Part shown: piece after piece, positions 11,610 to 23,155 of the stretch | Layout of the letters: the number at the start of each line of letters is the position of its first letter | How positions within the stretch are numbered: position 1 is the stretch's first letter | Source: Hydrangea macrophylla | Lineage: Eukaryota > Streptophyta > Magnoliopsida > Cornales > Hydrangeaceae | Length of the DNA: 64,000 nucleotides | Direction: 5' to 3' | Assembly (NCBI GenBank): GCA_033977485.1 | Contig: CM066987.1 | Location: 85,059,588-85,123,587, forward strand | The notes under the pieces: generated by a model | Databases searched by the model: none | What the model was told of the DNA's origin: nothing | What the model saw: the letters and a program-made list of their open reading frames with translations, nothing else | Program-made: the position numbers and the translations under genes

Positions 11610-12014
11610 TGATGATGCCTAAATTTGGTTAAGGGAGAATAAGAAGAATGAGACGAGAATTTGTATGTGGTTCGGCCCTATTAAAGAAGAGACCTACGTC
11701 CACGTGGTGTGTCGGAGCAATTACACTATGGAATTAATCAGCCGGGGGTCTTTGGTGAACCAACAATGGGGGTGGAGCTACCAGAGACCGGCCGGGTAAA
11801 TGTGTATGCGAGTATATGAGTGCAATTCCATGAGATAAGAATGTTGTGCCCCACGAACAGGATGAGTGATCTCTTTTATAGATACAAGAGACCTACACGT
11901 ACAAGGTAAGCAGTTTGATTAGGCAATACAATCTAATTGGGATTGATTAACACAAATCATGGGGGTTTTCTAATCGGATTAGGAAACAATCTTCTCTTTC
12001 CATCAGTCTTCTAG
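11610..12014 (-). repeat. Tat-1 5' LTR, inner part
   Basis: The minus-strand LTR ends ...ATCATCA at 11610. It aligns by eye with the Tat-2 LTR in reverse orientation, including a shared motif with CCTAATC and GGAAAC and the (TATA-containing) AAGAGACC block. The LTR is cut at 12014 by Tekay-2 and resumes at 24918. The duplicated TCTAG (12010-12014) belongs to the insertion. Confidence 0.85.
12010..12014. repeat. Target site duplication of Tekay-2, left copy (TCTAG)
   Basis: TCTAG directly precedes the TGTCAAGACC start of Tekay-2 and is repeated exactly at 24913-24917 after its last base. A 5-bp TSD is standard for Ty3/gypsy insertion. Confidence 0.95.
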
Positions 12015-12192
12015 TGTCAAGACCCAAATTTTCATTATTAAAAATTCGTAAACTATCATCATATTTTTAACTTTAACCAATCAACTCTGGACATGTGTTA
12101 AAGCTCTATTGGTCTTTCACCTAACTAACTATCCTACATATAACCCTAGCAAATAACCGTATCCACCTAACACAAATTTTACGTACACATAA

Positions 12193-12198
<6 letters not shown>

Positions 12199-12237
<39 letters not shown>
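12199..12237. repeat. (AG)n microsatellite in the Tekay-2 5' LTR
   Basis: Thirty-nine bases of pure AG. The same tract sits at 19159-19197 in the 3' LTR with the same length, so it was present when the element inserted. Confidence 0.95.
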
Positions 12238-12239
<2 letters not shown>

Positions 12240-12381
12240 TGAAAAAAAATACAATTCTCACAACCGTCATATTAAAGGAAGAGAGTTTAACTTCGATAAG
12301 TGTTAAACTTTTAACATTTATTAAACTAAGTTCTATTAATGCTTGAAAACTCCCATAATTTACTTTGTAAAATCCTAAGGT

Positions 12382-12391
12382 GCCTATAAAA
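12382..12391 (+). promoter_or_regulatory. Probable TATA box of the Tekay-2 5' LTR
   Basis: GCCTATAAAAGG lies here, and the same motif is kept near 19340 in the 3' LTR. A GAGAG-rich leader begins about 40 bp downstream. This fits the U3/R border. The start site itself is inferred. Confidence 0.6.
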
Positions 12392-14286
12392 GGCCTTCTA
12401 ACCCATGTTCTAAAATCACTCCACTCAAGAGAGAGAAAAGAATAAAAAAGAAGTTTATGAGTGAGAGAAAGAATTTTAGGAGAAAGAAAGAGGGAAGTAG
12501 AGAGTTAGAGAAAGTTGTGAGAATTTCTAAGTGAGTTATTTGGGGAAAAAAAATACTAGACTAGTGGTGGTGGTTCCAGTGGTGAATGAAGTTGAACCAA
12601 AACTACAAGCTTCAAACTTTATCTTCGATCAGTGGGTACAAAATTCCAAACTCTATCATCATTAGTGGGTATATTTCTTTTCTATTTTTATGCATTTTTT
12701 ATGTACCTTTTTATATGTATATATCTATTTTTATAATATGTATTAGACCCTTAAGCCCTTCTCAATGCTTAAAGCTTGATTTAGGTCAAACAGACCCTGA
12801 ATCGCCATTAATGGCAAATTCAAGTTTCAAAGCTAACATAATTTTTGGGATACAAAAAGGGCATTTTTGGTATTTCAAAAATATGCAAAATCGTTAAAAA
12901 TTATTTCCTACTATTTCGTAAATTTTGGTGAATTTTTGACATCATTTGATATTTATTTTAATTTCGAATTTATTAAACGGCTATAGAATATGAATTTTTA
13001 ACTTTGCAATTACTTTTAAAATTTTGTAAAACTCCGAAAAATAAATAGTCAGTACCGTTGTGACCAGAATAATATTTAGAATATTTAGACATTAATTTTG
13101 TAAGTTTTGGAGACAGAAAATTTTATCATTTTATTTTGGAGCTAAATTGCTATACATTTTTTTATAGAATATAATAACGAACTCTGAATCGACTCTAGTC
13201 AACGGTGTTAGTTCTATAATAATATAAGGATCATTTTAGAAAGGGAAAATTCCTATTGTCGTAAAATTACAAAAATACCCCCTAAGAAGCTATAATTACC
13301 ATTTGCCCTTATGCCCTAAACGTAAACTAAATTACTTATTTTTATCACATGCATTATGTAGGACTTGAAGGTTAATTTATTTACAAAAGAAGTATTTTAA
13401 TCGCCTAAACTACCAAGGTGAGTGATCATTTTCCTTTTACTAATTCAACTCTTCACGAGCGAATCTTATCCTATCACTTGAACAAATTTTATTTTAATGA
13501 TGAAATCGTTGTTCCTATATTTGTTCTGGAACACGACGATTCGTTCCACTGAAAGAGGTTATCGTATTTGATGTTAATGTAAGTTTCATAATTCTTTGAT
13601 TCCAATGTCAGTTACCACTATTCTACTTGATTATATATTAATTAGTTCTATTAAAAACTTACGAGCCCATATGTGGGATGATCCCTATTGGATCTACGAG
13701 TGGCCCCAAAGTTGACCGACCCTCCTTATTGGGTCTATGAGTGCTTCTGATCAGTTAGCTATTGCAATATATGTCTATGAATGTGTACAAGAATGGGTGG
13801 TTGGTAATCTGACCTTCTAAATATGTGTTTGTTATGCTTGTCCTGATGATATTCTACTCTCTTGATATACTGATTATTGTGTTTATCTCATTTACCTTTG
13901 GTATATAGATTTCTCTTTATGTTCATTATCCAGGATTAAAATTATTCACTGAGTCTTCTACTCATACTCTCCAAATCTTTCTAATCCCTTTCAGTTAATA
14001 AGGGAGATGAGGAATAAAACATGGTGGGAGATGACTCGATTGAGAAGGATCCTATAGAAGAATAAGAAAGTTGAAATTCTCAAAGTCTATATTCAAAGGC
14101 TCGAGTTAGCCATAAAAATATTATGTAATAAATTTGGATTGACTTATAATATTATGGTCTTCATGACCTATATTTGTAATACAATTTAATTATGTTGCTT
14201 TTGCTAGTCTCTGTACAAGTTATAAGGCCTTGGTGGCTGATCACGTGTCTTAAATCCACCAATTTGGATTTTGGGCGCGACAAGCT

Positions 14287-14298
14287 TGGTATCAGAGC
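14287..14298 (+). other. Primer binding site of Tekay-2 (tRNA-iMet type)
   Basis: TGGTATCAGAGC lies four bases after the LTR end and is complementary to the 3' end of plant initiator tRNA-Met, the usual primer of Tekay chromoviruses. Confidence 0.95.
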
Positions 14299-14458
14299 AA
14301 TAGTTCTAGGGCCATAAGAAAGCCTCAACTATTTAGTAGGATCGTACGCTTTAGGTATGGTAAATTCCATTTGTATATAAATATAATGTAAGAAATCTAC
14401 TAATTACATTATTGTTATCTAGTCAGAGAAGTACTAACTAGGAGTAACTTCAACCAAC

Positions 14459-15450
14459 ATGGATGAAGCAACGAATGCTAGATTTGAACGCGTCAAACAA
14501 ATCATCGAAGGACTGGCTTATGCTGCCCAAGATAGAGTAGCTGATTCTGAGGATAGTGGTAATGGAAGTAAAAATAATGGACACCGAAGAATGCAGATAA
14601 CGGTGGTACAATTTCAGAAACTACGACCACCAACTTTTGATGGTAGTGCAGACCCTACTATGGCTGAAGCATGGGTCCGTCAGATGAAAAGATTTTCAAA
14701 GTCTTTCCAAGTCCCGAGGAAGAGAAAGTGAAGTATGCCACCTTTACCTCTATAGGGGAGGCGAATCATTAGTGGACTACAATGGAGGAAAGCGAGCCCA
14801 AGATGAGCTGGCAACGATTCTTGGAGGTATTCTATGGTATGTACTTCCCAGACTCTATGAAAGAACAAAAGGCTAAGGATATCATGAACCTAAAGCAGCG
14901 AAACATGACAGCGTTCCAATATGCTATGGATTTCTCTACCTTATCCCGTTTTGCCATGTATCTAATCCCTACAGAGGAGAAAAAGGCAAAGAAATTTGAA
15001 GATGGCCTACAAATCCACATACGCAGTAAGGTAGAAATGTTCAAACTCAAGTTACACAAGGAGGTGCTGGACCGTGCTCTCATGGATGAAAGAACAAGCT
15101 TGGAACTTCAGAAAATTAAGATAATTTTAAAAGGCAATCAAGTAACCAGGGAAAAGGACAAGGAAATACCAAGAGATAGTTCATGGGAACGTCTAGTGCA
15201 GGTTCTAACTCTCAGAACAAAAGTAGACCATAGGGTAGAACCATATCTCCATGCAAAACATGTTGGAAGATGCATTGGGGTATCTATCAACTGAGTACAG
15301 AAGTATGCTACATGTGTGGAAAAATGGGTCCGAGAATGCCCAACGTGGAAGAATGGGTCCGAGCATGCTATATATGATCTAAGAATGCCCAACGTGGAAG
15401 ACTGGGAAGGAAGTTGTCCCAGTTGCCACTCCAACTAACCAATGTCCGGT
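14459..15450 (+). pseudogene. Gag of Tekay-2, frameshifted
   Basis: The ATG at 14459 opens MDEATNARFERVKQIIEGLA and continues for 90 codons, including FQKLRPPTFDGSADPTMAEA, the conserved gag entry. A frame change near 14695 moves the reading to the frame open at 14782-15294 (SWQRFLEVFYGMYFPDSMKE, then FSTLSRFAMYLIPTEEKKAK), the capsid-like retrotransposon gag domain. Downstream, 15295-15450 is a degenerate tail with repeated short segments (two copies of a stretch around GAATGGGTCCGA) where zinc knuckles would be expected. The product would have formed the virus-like particle. Confidence 0.8.
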
Positions 15451-15541
15451 TCAAAATCAAGGGAACCAAGGGAAGAATCAACAACGCCAGGGATGTGTAT
15501 TCGCCTTAGTCCCAAGTGGCGAGGCTGCAACTGATACTGTA

Positions 15542-15973
15542 GTGGTAGGTACTATTTCTAGTTGTGGTATTGATGCTCGTACGCTTATGGACTCAGGATC
15601 TACTCATTCATTTGTATCACCATATTTTGCCTCAAAATTTAATAAGTCACCAGAGCCTTTAGGTTATGACCTATCCGTCATTACTCCCTTTGGAAATTCT
15701 ATGATTGGTACCTTAGTGTATCAATCCTACAACATCATAATAAGTAATGTGCCATTACTTGTAGACTTGATACCTTTAGAGATTCAAGGTTTTGATGTCA
15801 TCTTAAGTATGGATTGGTTATCTTCGGTATATGCTACTATCAATTGCGTTATAAAGAGAGTCATTTTCAAAATTCCTGATCAACTCGACTTCTCTTTTAA
15901 AGGAAAGGATGCAATGTTACCTCATATGTGTCTTATCTCCTCCATGAAAGCCAATAAATTACTTAGGAAATGA
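15542..15973 (+). pseudogene. Protease domain of Tekay-2
   Basis: An open stretch of 143 codons includes TLMDSGSTHSFVSPYF with the retropepsin D-S-G triad, and VILSMDWLSSVYATINC, the equivalent of the usual ILGMDWL block. It ends at a TGA after KANKLLRK, where the polyprotein would continue into the RT linker. The domain looks complete, but it is isolated from gag and RT by stops. Confidence 0.85.
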
Positions 15974-16179
15974 TGTCAAGGTTATCTCTGTACCATTCTA
16001 GAAGATTCGCCTATAGAAGTAACTCTGGAAGATATCCAAGTGGTAAGGGAATTTCCAAACGTCTCTCCGAATGACTTGCCTAACATTCTGATCGATAGAG
16101 AGATTGAATTCACTATTGATCTTGTTCCAAATACCTAACCAATATCGAAGACCCCTTATCGTATGGCTCCAATGGAACT

Positions 16180-16935
16180 GATAGAGTTAAAGACACACTT
16201 ATAGGAATTGTTGGATAAAGTTTTATTAGACCTAGCACTTCTCCCTGGGGTGTACCTGTCCTATTTGTGAAGAAGAGTGATGGGACTATGAGGTTATGTA
16301 TCGATTACCGCGATTTGAACAAGGTAATGATAACGAATCGATATCCTCTTCTAAGGATTGACGATTTATTTGATCAATTATAAGGAGCACAAGTGTTATG
16401 TAAGATTGATCTAAGATCTGGTTACCATCAATAGAAGATTAAAGCAGAAGATGTGGAAAAGACGGCTTTTTGAACTCGATATGGTCATTATGAATTTCTA
16501 GTAATTCCTTTTAGTGTTACCAATGCTCCTGTTGCATTCATGGATTTGATGAATCGAGTTTTCAAACCCTATCTCAATAATTTTGTAATAGTATGCATCC
16601 ATGATATCCTTATCTATTCTAAGAGTCTTGAGGAGAATGAACGTCATTTGAGGATGGTACTACAGACATTGAGAGATCGTCAACTATTTTCCAAATTCAA
16701 GAAATGTAAGTTTTGGTTTCCAAAGATTTCTTTCTTGGGGCATGTGATCTCAAAAGAAGGCGTATTAGTTGACCCACAAAAGGTGGTAGCAATTATGTCT
16801 TGGCCGAGACCAACAACTGTGATAGAAGTACGTAGTTTCCTAGGTTTGGCGGAATATTACCGGAGTTTTGTCAAAGACTTCTCCAAGATAGCTGGGCCAA
16901 TGACTCAATTTGGCGAAGATGGGCATACCTTTTGA
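16180..16935 (+). pseudogene. Reverse transcriptase of Tekay-2, catalytic Asp lost
   Basis: Pieces in several frames give the fingers ([12 protein letters not shown] area, 16330-16400), then an open stretch from 16540 with [17 protein letters not shown] and the thumb [17 protein letters not shown]. The catalytic box reads CIHDILIYS where family members have FIDD, so the first of the two essential aspartates is replaced by His. Together with stops at 16381 and 16435 this RT is dead. Confidence 0.85.
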
Positions 16936-17400
16936 ATGGACTGATGATCGTGGGCAATGTTTCCAAGAGTTGAAGAATAGATTGGTTTCTGTACCAATTT
17001 TAAGCATACCTAATGGACAAGGTGGGTTCGTGATCTATACTGATACTTCCCATCAAGGGTTGGGATGTGTTCTAATGCAACATAATAATGTTATTGCATA
17101 TGCATCCCGACAGCTCAAAATTCATGAAAAGAACTATCCTACTCACTAATTGGAACTAGCCGCAGTGGTGTTTGCCTTATAGATTTAGCGTCATTACCTA
17201 TATGGTGAAAGATGTGAGATTTTCACCAATCACAAGAGTTTAAAGTATCTATTCTCTCAGACGGAACTGAATATAAGGCAACGAAGATGGCTTGAGTTGA
17301 TGAAAGACTACGATCTTGATATCTAATATCATCCCAGTAAGGCTAATGTTATAGCTGATGCTTTTAGTAAAAAATCTTCAAGAAATCTGGCTTACTTGCT
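16910..17400 (+). pseudogene. RNase H of Tekay-2, broken
   Basis: The open stretch from 16910 includes [20 protein letters not shown], the connection to RNase H, then [19 protein letters not shown] with the first catalytic Asp, and [19 protein letters not shown]. It ends in a TAA where the family continues into the E-containing helix. The later blocks (a YHPSKANVIADAFSKKS-like segment near 17330) follow after more stops. Confidence 0.8.
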
Positions 17401-17619
17401 CACTACACAACAACAATTGATTGAAGATTTTGAAAGATTAGAATTAGAAGTTACCTCTCATCATTGCAATGGTATATTAGCAGCTCTTGTTGCATAACCA
17501 ACAGTCATCGATGAGGTGAAAGAAGCTCAAATGCAAGATGACTACCTAAATAAGATTTCTAAGGAGATGCCAGAAGGGAAGAGACCTGAATTTATATCAC
17601 GAGACGGTATTCTACTGTA

Positions 17620-18378
17620 TTGAGACCGTATCTATGTACCAAACTTCCTGAGATTAAGAGAAAAGTAATGGAAGAAGCACATTCTTCTAGATTTGTGGTA
17701 CACCCAGGTAGTACTAAAATGTACCAAGATATGAAGAAATACTTATGGTGGCCCAACATAAAAAGAGAGATCACTGACTTTGTATCACGTTGTTTGCATT
17801 GTCAATGAATTAATGCAGAACGTCAACAACCAGGTGGAGTTCTTCAATCACTTACTATCACAGAGTGGAAATGGGAGCATATCACCATGGGCTTTGTATT
17901 TGGATTACCCAGATCTTCAAAGCAAAACAACGCTATTTGGGTAATTATGGATAGGTTAACAAAATTAGCTCATTTTTTACCAATGAAAGTCACTCTTTTG
18001 CTAAAGAAGTTAGCAGCTTTGTATATTGATGAGATTATTAGGCTTCATGGTACACCGGTTACCATAGTTTCTGATAGAGATCCAAGATTCATATCACGAT
18101 TTGGAAGAGCTTATAAAGAGCTTTGGGAACTACTCTTAATTTCAGCACCGCTTTTCACCCTTAAACGGATGGACAATCTAAGCGAGTAATTCAAATTTTG
18201 GAGGATATGCTTCGAGTTAGTGTTCTAGATTTTAGAGGTAGCTAGGAAGAACACCTATCTTTAGTAGAATTTACGTATAATAATAGTTTTCAGGCTAGCA
18301 TTGGCATACACCGTATGAAGCTATTTATGGAAGTAAGTGTCGATCTCCTATATGTTGGACCGAGGTTGGTGAAAGGAA
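17620..18378 (+). pseudogene. Integrase zinc-binding and core domains of Tekay-2, broken
   Basis: The zinc-binding domain is visible as HSSRFVVHPGSTKMYQD...CLHC (17680-17808), then a stop. The core starts with EWKWEHITMGFVFGLPRSSK, where the family has a catalytic Asp in place of the Gly in MGF. The second Asp is kept in IVSDRDPRF. A stop at 18187 ends the piece. Loss of the first Asp of the D-D-E triad and three stops make it inactive. Confidence 0.85.
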
Positions 18379-18382
18379 AATT

Positions 18383-18925
18383 TTGAGACCAGAGATTGTT
18401 CAGCTAACAACAAAAAAGATTCAACTCATTCGTCAACGACTTCAGATAGCACAAAGCATGCACAAAAGTTATGCAGATACACATAGAAGAGATCTAAAGT
18501 TTGAGAAAGGTGATCATGTGTTTCTCAAAGTTTCACCTTCAAAGGGCATAGTTCATTTTGGCAGGAAGGGCAAACTCAATCCTCGTTATATTGGACCGTT
18601 CGAGATCTTATATCTAATTGGAGTTGTAGCTTATCATTTGGCGTTACCTCCGGATCTATCTAACGTCTATAACGTATTTCATGTATCTATGCTTCATCGT
18701 TATATATTAGATCCCAGTCATGTATTAGCCTACGAACCTTTGGATGTGCGAGAAGATCTTACCTATGTGGAACAACCAGTTCAGAATTTGGATCATTGTG
18801 ATCAAGTTTTATGGACCAACGCCATTCCATTGGTCAAAATTCTTTGGCGAAATCAGGCAGTGGAGGAAGCTACATGGGAAAGAGAAGATGAAATGCGAAC
18901 CAAATACCTACAACTTTTCAATTAA
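18383..18925 (+). pseudogene. Integrase C-terminus with chromodomain-like tail (Tekay-2)
   Basis: The 180 codons contain FEKGDHVFLKVSPSKGIVHF, then GPFEILYLIGVVAYHLALPP (the GPY/F module) and NVFHVSMLHRYILDPSHVL. The end, ILWRNQAVEEATWEREDEM, is the chromodomain-type tail that classes this element as a chromovirus of the Tekay clade and would direct insertion to marked chromatin. It finishes at LFN and a TAA just before the polypurine tract. Confidence 0.9.
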
Positions 18926-18959
18926 TAAGGTAAGTAATTTTTGGGAACCAAACTTTCTT

Positions 18960-18972
18960 AAGTAGGGGAGAA
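18960..18972 (+). other. Polypurine tract of Tekay-2
   Basis: AAGTAGGGGAGAA lies immediately before the TGTCAAGACC start of the 3' LTR and is the primer for plus-strand synthesis. Confidence 0.9.
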
Positions 18973-19150
18973 TGTCAAGACCCAAATTTTCATTATAAAA
19001 AATTCGTAAATTATCATCATATTTTTAGCTTTAACCAATCAACTCTAGACATGTGTTAAAGCTCTATCGGTCTTTCACCTAACTAACTATCCTATATGTG
19101 ACCCTAGCAAATAACCTTATCCACCTAACACAAATGTTACGTACACATGA

Positions 19151-19199
<49 letters not shown>

Positions 19200-20200
19200 T
19201 GAAAACCTAAATTCTCACAACTGTCATATTAAAGAAAGAGAGTTTAACTTCGGTAAATGTTAAACTTTTAACATTTATTAAACTAAGTTCTATTAATACT
19301 TGAAAACTTCCGTATTTTACTTTATAAAATCCTAAGGTGCCTATAAAAGGCCTTACCCATGTTCTAAAATCACTCCACTCAAGAGAGAAAAGAAATAAAA
19401 AAAAAGTTTATGAGAGGGAGAGAGAATTTTAGGAGAAAGAAAGCGGGAAGTAGAGAGTTAGAGAAAGTTGTGAAAATTTTTTAAGTGAGTTGTTTGGGGG
19501 AAAAAAATTACTAGACTAGTGGTGGTGGTTCCAGTGGTGAATGAAGTTGAACCAAAACTACAAGCTTCAAACTTTATCTTCGATCAGTGGGTACAAAATT
19601 CCAAACTCTATCGTCATACATGGGTACATTTCTTTTCTATTTTTATGCATTTTTATGTACCTTTTTATATATCTATTTTTATAATATGTATTAGACCCTT
19701 AAGCCCTTCTCAAAGCTTAAAGCTTGAGTTAGGTCAAACAGACCCGAAATCACCATTAATGGCAAATTCAAGTTTCAAAGCTAACTTAATTTTTGTGATA
19801 CATAAAAGGGCATTTTTGGTATTTCAAAAATATGCAAAATCATTATAAATTATTTCCTACTATTTCGTAAATTTGGGTGAATTTTGGACATCATTTGGTA
19901 GGTATTTTAATTTCGAATTTATTAAACGGCTATAGAATATGAATTTTTTACTTTACAATTACTTTTAAAATTTTATAAAACTTTGAAAAATAAATGGTCA
20001 GTACCGTTGTGACAAGAATAATATTTAGAATATTTAGACATTAATTTTGTAAGTTTTGGAGCTAAATTGCTATACATTTTTTATAGAATATAATAACGAA
20101 CTCTGAATCGACTCTAGTCAACGGTGTTAGTTCTATAATAATATAAGGATCATTTTAGAAAGGGAAAATTCCTATTGTGGTAAAATTATGAAAATACCCC
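18973..20200 (+). repeat. Tekay-2 3' LTR, first part
   Basis: It matches 12015-13280 with scattered substitutions and small indels, including one deletion of about 20 bp near 20055. It is interrupted at 20200 by Tat-2 and resumes at 23915. A (GA)n tract is at 19159-19197 and a TATA box near 19340. The open stretch at 19519-19848 is an LTR coincidence. Confidence 0.95.
20196..20200. repeat. TSD of Tat-2, left copy (ACCCC)
   Basis: ACCCC precedes the TGATACGCCC start of Tat-2 and recurs at 23915-23919. The intact paralogous site in the 5' LTR (AATACCCCCTAAG) has one copy. Confidence 0.95.
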
Positions 20201-20691
20201 TGATACGCCCAAAATTATGGGCAGTTTCCTACTCAAGCTAGAAGACTAATGGAAAGTGCATCTATTTCCTAATCCAATTGGGAAACCCCAGCAATTAATG
20301 TCAATCAATCCTAATACAATTAGGAAGCTTACTTGATTGGTGTCAATCACACCCTAATAGGATTATATTTCCTTATCCATGTATGAGTAGGTCTCTTACA
20401 TCTATAAAAGAGACCTCTCACCCCCCATTGAGGGGACGTCCAACTCTTTAGTCTACACAGCACCTCTATAAAATTCACCATTATATGCATACACCCGGCC
20501 GGTATTACTGGTAGTGCCGCCCCTCTTTGTTAGCTCACCAGGCCCGCCGGTGATCTGCTAGTGAACGTGCTCAGACACACCCGTGGACGTAGGTACCTTC
20601 ATTAACAGGGCCGAACCACATACAAAAAATATTCTCTCTTTCTCTCCCCTTAAACTGCTCTATTTACTCTTACCAATTTTTGGCATCATCA
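20201..20691 (+). repeat. Tat-2 5' LTR
   Basis: TGATACGCCC...GGCATCATCA, nearly identical to 23422-23914. It contains a TATA box at 20401-20410. Confidence 0.97.
20401..20410 (+). promoter_or_regulatory. Probable TATA box of the Tat-2 LTR
   Basis: TCTATAAAAG, conserved in the 3' LTR at 23622-23631 and recognisable in Tat-1. A pyrimidine-rich start region follows about 30 bp later. Confidence 0.6.
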
Positions 20692-20694
20692 GCT

Positions 20695-20711
20695 TGGTGC
20701 CGTCTGTGGGA
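20695..20711 (+). other. Primer binding site of Tat-2
   Basis: TGGTGCCGTCTGTGGGA lies three bases after the LTR end. It has the same type and spacing as Tat-1. Confidence 0.9.
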
Positions 20712-20752
20712 AACGACAATTCTTCTCATTAACAAATTCTTGACTGATCAAT

Positions 20753-22167
20753 ATGCCATCAAAAAAGGGTAAGAAGGCTGCACAGCAGTCCGACCGGGAT
20801 GTTCCTTCGGCCCCGGCGTCGACTGCAGCAGTCCTGACATCTGAGCAAATCACTACAACCCTCACACAACTCTTGGAGGGCCAGCGTCAAATCCAGCAAC
20901 AGATCGAAGCTCTGCTAGCCCAGCAAAGCAATCGTCCAGTGGCCGGGAAACGACCCGGGAACGTTGCGTACGGTCGAGAATCGATCTTAACCAGACAACG
21001 GGCCCGAGCCAACCCGTCCCGTGTTGAGGATGTCAAAGACGTCAGCAGTGGGCCTGCTGCCCGAGGGGAGAGGCGAGAGCATATGGCCCGGGATTCAGTC
21101 TTGGGTCACTCGGTCAAGAGCCGAGTCGTCCCTAAGCGAACGGTTACCCGGGGTCATAGCCGAGCCCGATCCCAGAGGACAGCACCCCGCCATGAAGAAG
21201 AAGGCTCTTCTACCAACCCGACCAGCTCCTCAGATACCGGTCGGGAAGGAGTGGAAGCCCGAATCAGGTACTTACAGAAGCAGATCGACGGAGTGGCCAA
21301 AAAGCTTGGTCAAAACCGTGTTCCGAATCAAGCCGATACCGAGACAGACTCACAGAGTCACCATTCTTTAGCCCGATCATGAGGTTCTCTATCCCGCGTG
21401 AATTTAAGCAGCCTCGGCTAGATTCATACAACGACTCGGAAAGCCCGGTCGACCACGCCCGGACCTATAAGGCTCAGATGGCCCTAGCCACCAACTCCGA
21501 TGAGCTACACTGCCTAGCCTTCCCCAGCACTTTGAAAGGCCCGGCCATGCAGTGGTTCTACTCCTTGGAGCCCCGATCGGTCTGCAGTTTCAAACAACTC
21601 AACAAGCTGTTCATCAACCAGTTCGCCGGTATGCATGAGCGGCCAAAGCCAGACATGCAGCTACTGACAGTCAGACAACAGAGTAATGAGTCCCTCAAGG
21701 AGTTCATCGACCGTTTCAACCAACAGAAGCTTCAAATCCGCAATTTGAACGAGACAATCGCCATCATAGTCTTCTGCCCGGGAGTTCAACACACCAAGTG
21801 CGCCGCGTCGTTCCACAAAAACCGACCGGAAACTTTGGTTGAGCTCTCTGAGAGGGTTGGAAAATACATCGACACTGAAGAGTTTCTGAAGACCAAATGC
21901 ACCGGGCGAGAAAGCAACGAGTCTTCCAGAAGTAAGCGAAAGCGAGATCAGCCCGGGAATTCTTACAGTTCTTCCAGTTCACAGGGATCTGAGTCCGGCA
22001 ATCCAAACCCGACCATCGGTTCACAGCAGTCCGGGTCAGATAGCCCCGACCGGACCTCCAACTCACAACAGGAATGGTTCGACAGTCCTGACCCGACCTC
22101 CAGTTCACATCGGTCAGGATCAAGCAGCTCTGGCTTTGCCTACAGCACAGAGAGATCTGGAGCCTGA
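20753..22167 (+). pseudogene. Gag of Tat-2, split by one frameshift
   Basis: The first frame (20753-21382) starts MPSKKGKK, is basic and glutamine-rich (LEGQRQIQQQIEALLAQQ, a probable coiled coil) and ends with a helix (RYLQKQIDGVAKKLGQ). The second frame (21379-22167) holds the capsid-like gag domain with GPAMQWFYSLEPRSVCSFKQ and FINQFAG. Codons upstream of the second ATG are already gag-like (PFFSPIM), so the join is a single-base frameshift near 21350, not a real start. The tail is a Ser/Asp/Pro-rich degenerate repeat, and the usual zinc cluster is missing. Start chosen by comparison with Tat-1. Confidence 0.85.
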
Positions 22168-22261
22168 CGATCCTGATCCGACCTCCTGTCTCCATCGGTC
22201 TAGATGAGCCCGACTACAGTGCTACTTGCCTGATCACCGCGTACGGCTCCACCGATTGTCA

Positions 22262-22582
22262 GAGTTTATACAAAGTCCTCGGGCCTAACCCCGAGGCATA
22301 CAAAGACCTCGGACCTAACCCCGAGGCATACAAAGACCTCGGGCCTAACCCCGAGGCATCTCAAAAGACCTCGGGCCTAACCCTGAGGCATACAAAGACC
22401 TCGGGCCTAACCCCGAGGCATCTCAAAAGACCTCGGGCTCCGAACCCAGGCACTAAAAAGACCTCGAGCTCCGAACTCAGGCACTAAAAAGACCTCGAGC
22501 TCCGAACTCAGGCACTCAAAAGACCTCGGGCTCCGAACCCAGGCACCAAAAACCTCGGGGTCACGCCCGAGGCACCGGCTTC
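22262..22582 (+). repeat. Ten-unit palindromic minisatellite in Tat-2
   Basis: About ten units of 30-32 bp run head to tail, most pairing a CCTCGGG start with a CCCGAGG or CCCAGGC end. The first five share the core CCTAACCCCGAGGCAT, and the later ones change to CTCCGAACCCAGGCAC. Each unit can fold on itself. It lies directly downstream of gag, and a three-unit version is in Tat-1. Confidence 0.9.
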
Positions 22583-22911
22583 GCTTAGGTCCAACCGACG
22601 ATGGAGGCAAACCTCTTAGGTGGCTGATGATGGCAAGCTTCAAAAGACCCTGCAACCACCATGTTCCAGGTCGGTTACCTACATATCATAGCCTCTTTAA
22701 GACCCTCCTCTTAGCGAAAGCTTGGGGGGCAAGGTGGCGTAGTGAACTAAACAGGTAATCACACCGGGTATTTACAGGCCTCGCAGATAACCAAGTCAAA
22801 ATCTTGGACAACCCGAGCACCTACAGTACTCAGAGGCATTAACTCCTCTTAGGTCCAGACCGACGATAGAGGTGACTAAAATCTCTTAGGTTGGCCGACG
22901 ATAGAGGAGCA

Positions 22912-23140
22912 AAAGGACCCTAAAGCAACGTGATTTAGGTCGGCTCCACCAACATGGTCAAGCTCTTCTCCCAAAAGTCTTGACGAAGGCTAACTGGGCG
23001 GAAGACAACCATCCTGGGGAGCTAACAGTAAAAAGGACCCTAGAGCAATACGCTTTAGGTCAGCTTTTCCAACATGGTAAAATCTTTCTACCCACAGCCT
23101 TGACGAAGGTTTACGGGCAGAAGATAACCATCCTGGGAGC
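22912..23140 (+). repeat. Tandem duplication of ~118 bp in the Tat-2 3' region
   Basis: Two adjacent copies begin with AAAGGACCCTA-A-GAGCAA-type sequence and include CTTGACGAAGG and GAAGA-AACCATCCTGGG. They differ by small substitutions. No protein is apparent in either. Confidence 0.8.
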
Positions 23141-23155
23141 TAACTCAAGCAAAAA

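Larger units (their letters stand above)
12015..14282 (+). repeat. Tekay-2 5' LTR (2268 bp)
   Basis: It starts TGTCAAGACCCAAA and ends TTTGGGCGCGACA, directly before the PBS. It matches 18973-24912 (without the nested element) over its full length. It contains a 39-bp (AG)n run at 12199-12237, a TATA box near 12384 and a purine-rich leader. The uninterrupted site for the Tat-2 insertion is preserved here near 13275 as AAATACCCCCTAAG, which confirms the nested insertion in the other LTR. A short open stretch at 12586-12897 is not a gene. Confidence 0.95.

Noticed and set aside
21379..21382. ATGA overlap of two gag frames in Tat-2 as coupled translation or programmed frameshift
   Set aside because: Gag-like codons already precede the second ATG in its own frame, so a plain single-base frameshift around 21350 explains it. 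No slippery site or pseudoknot is evident.
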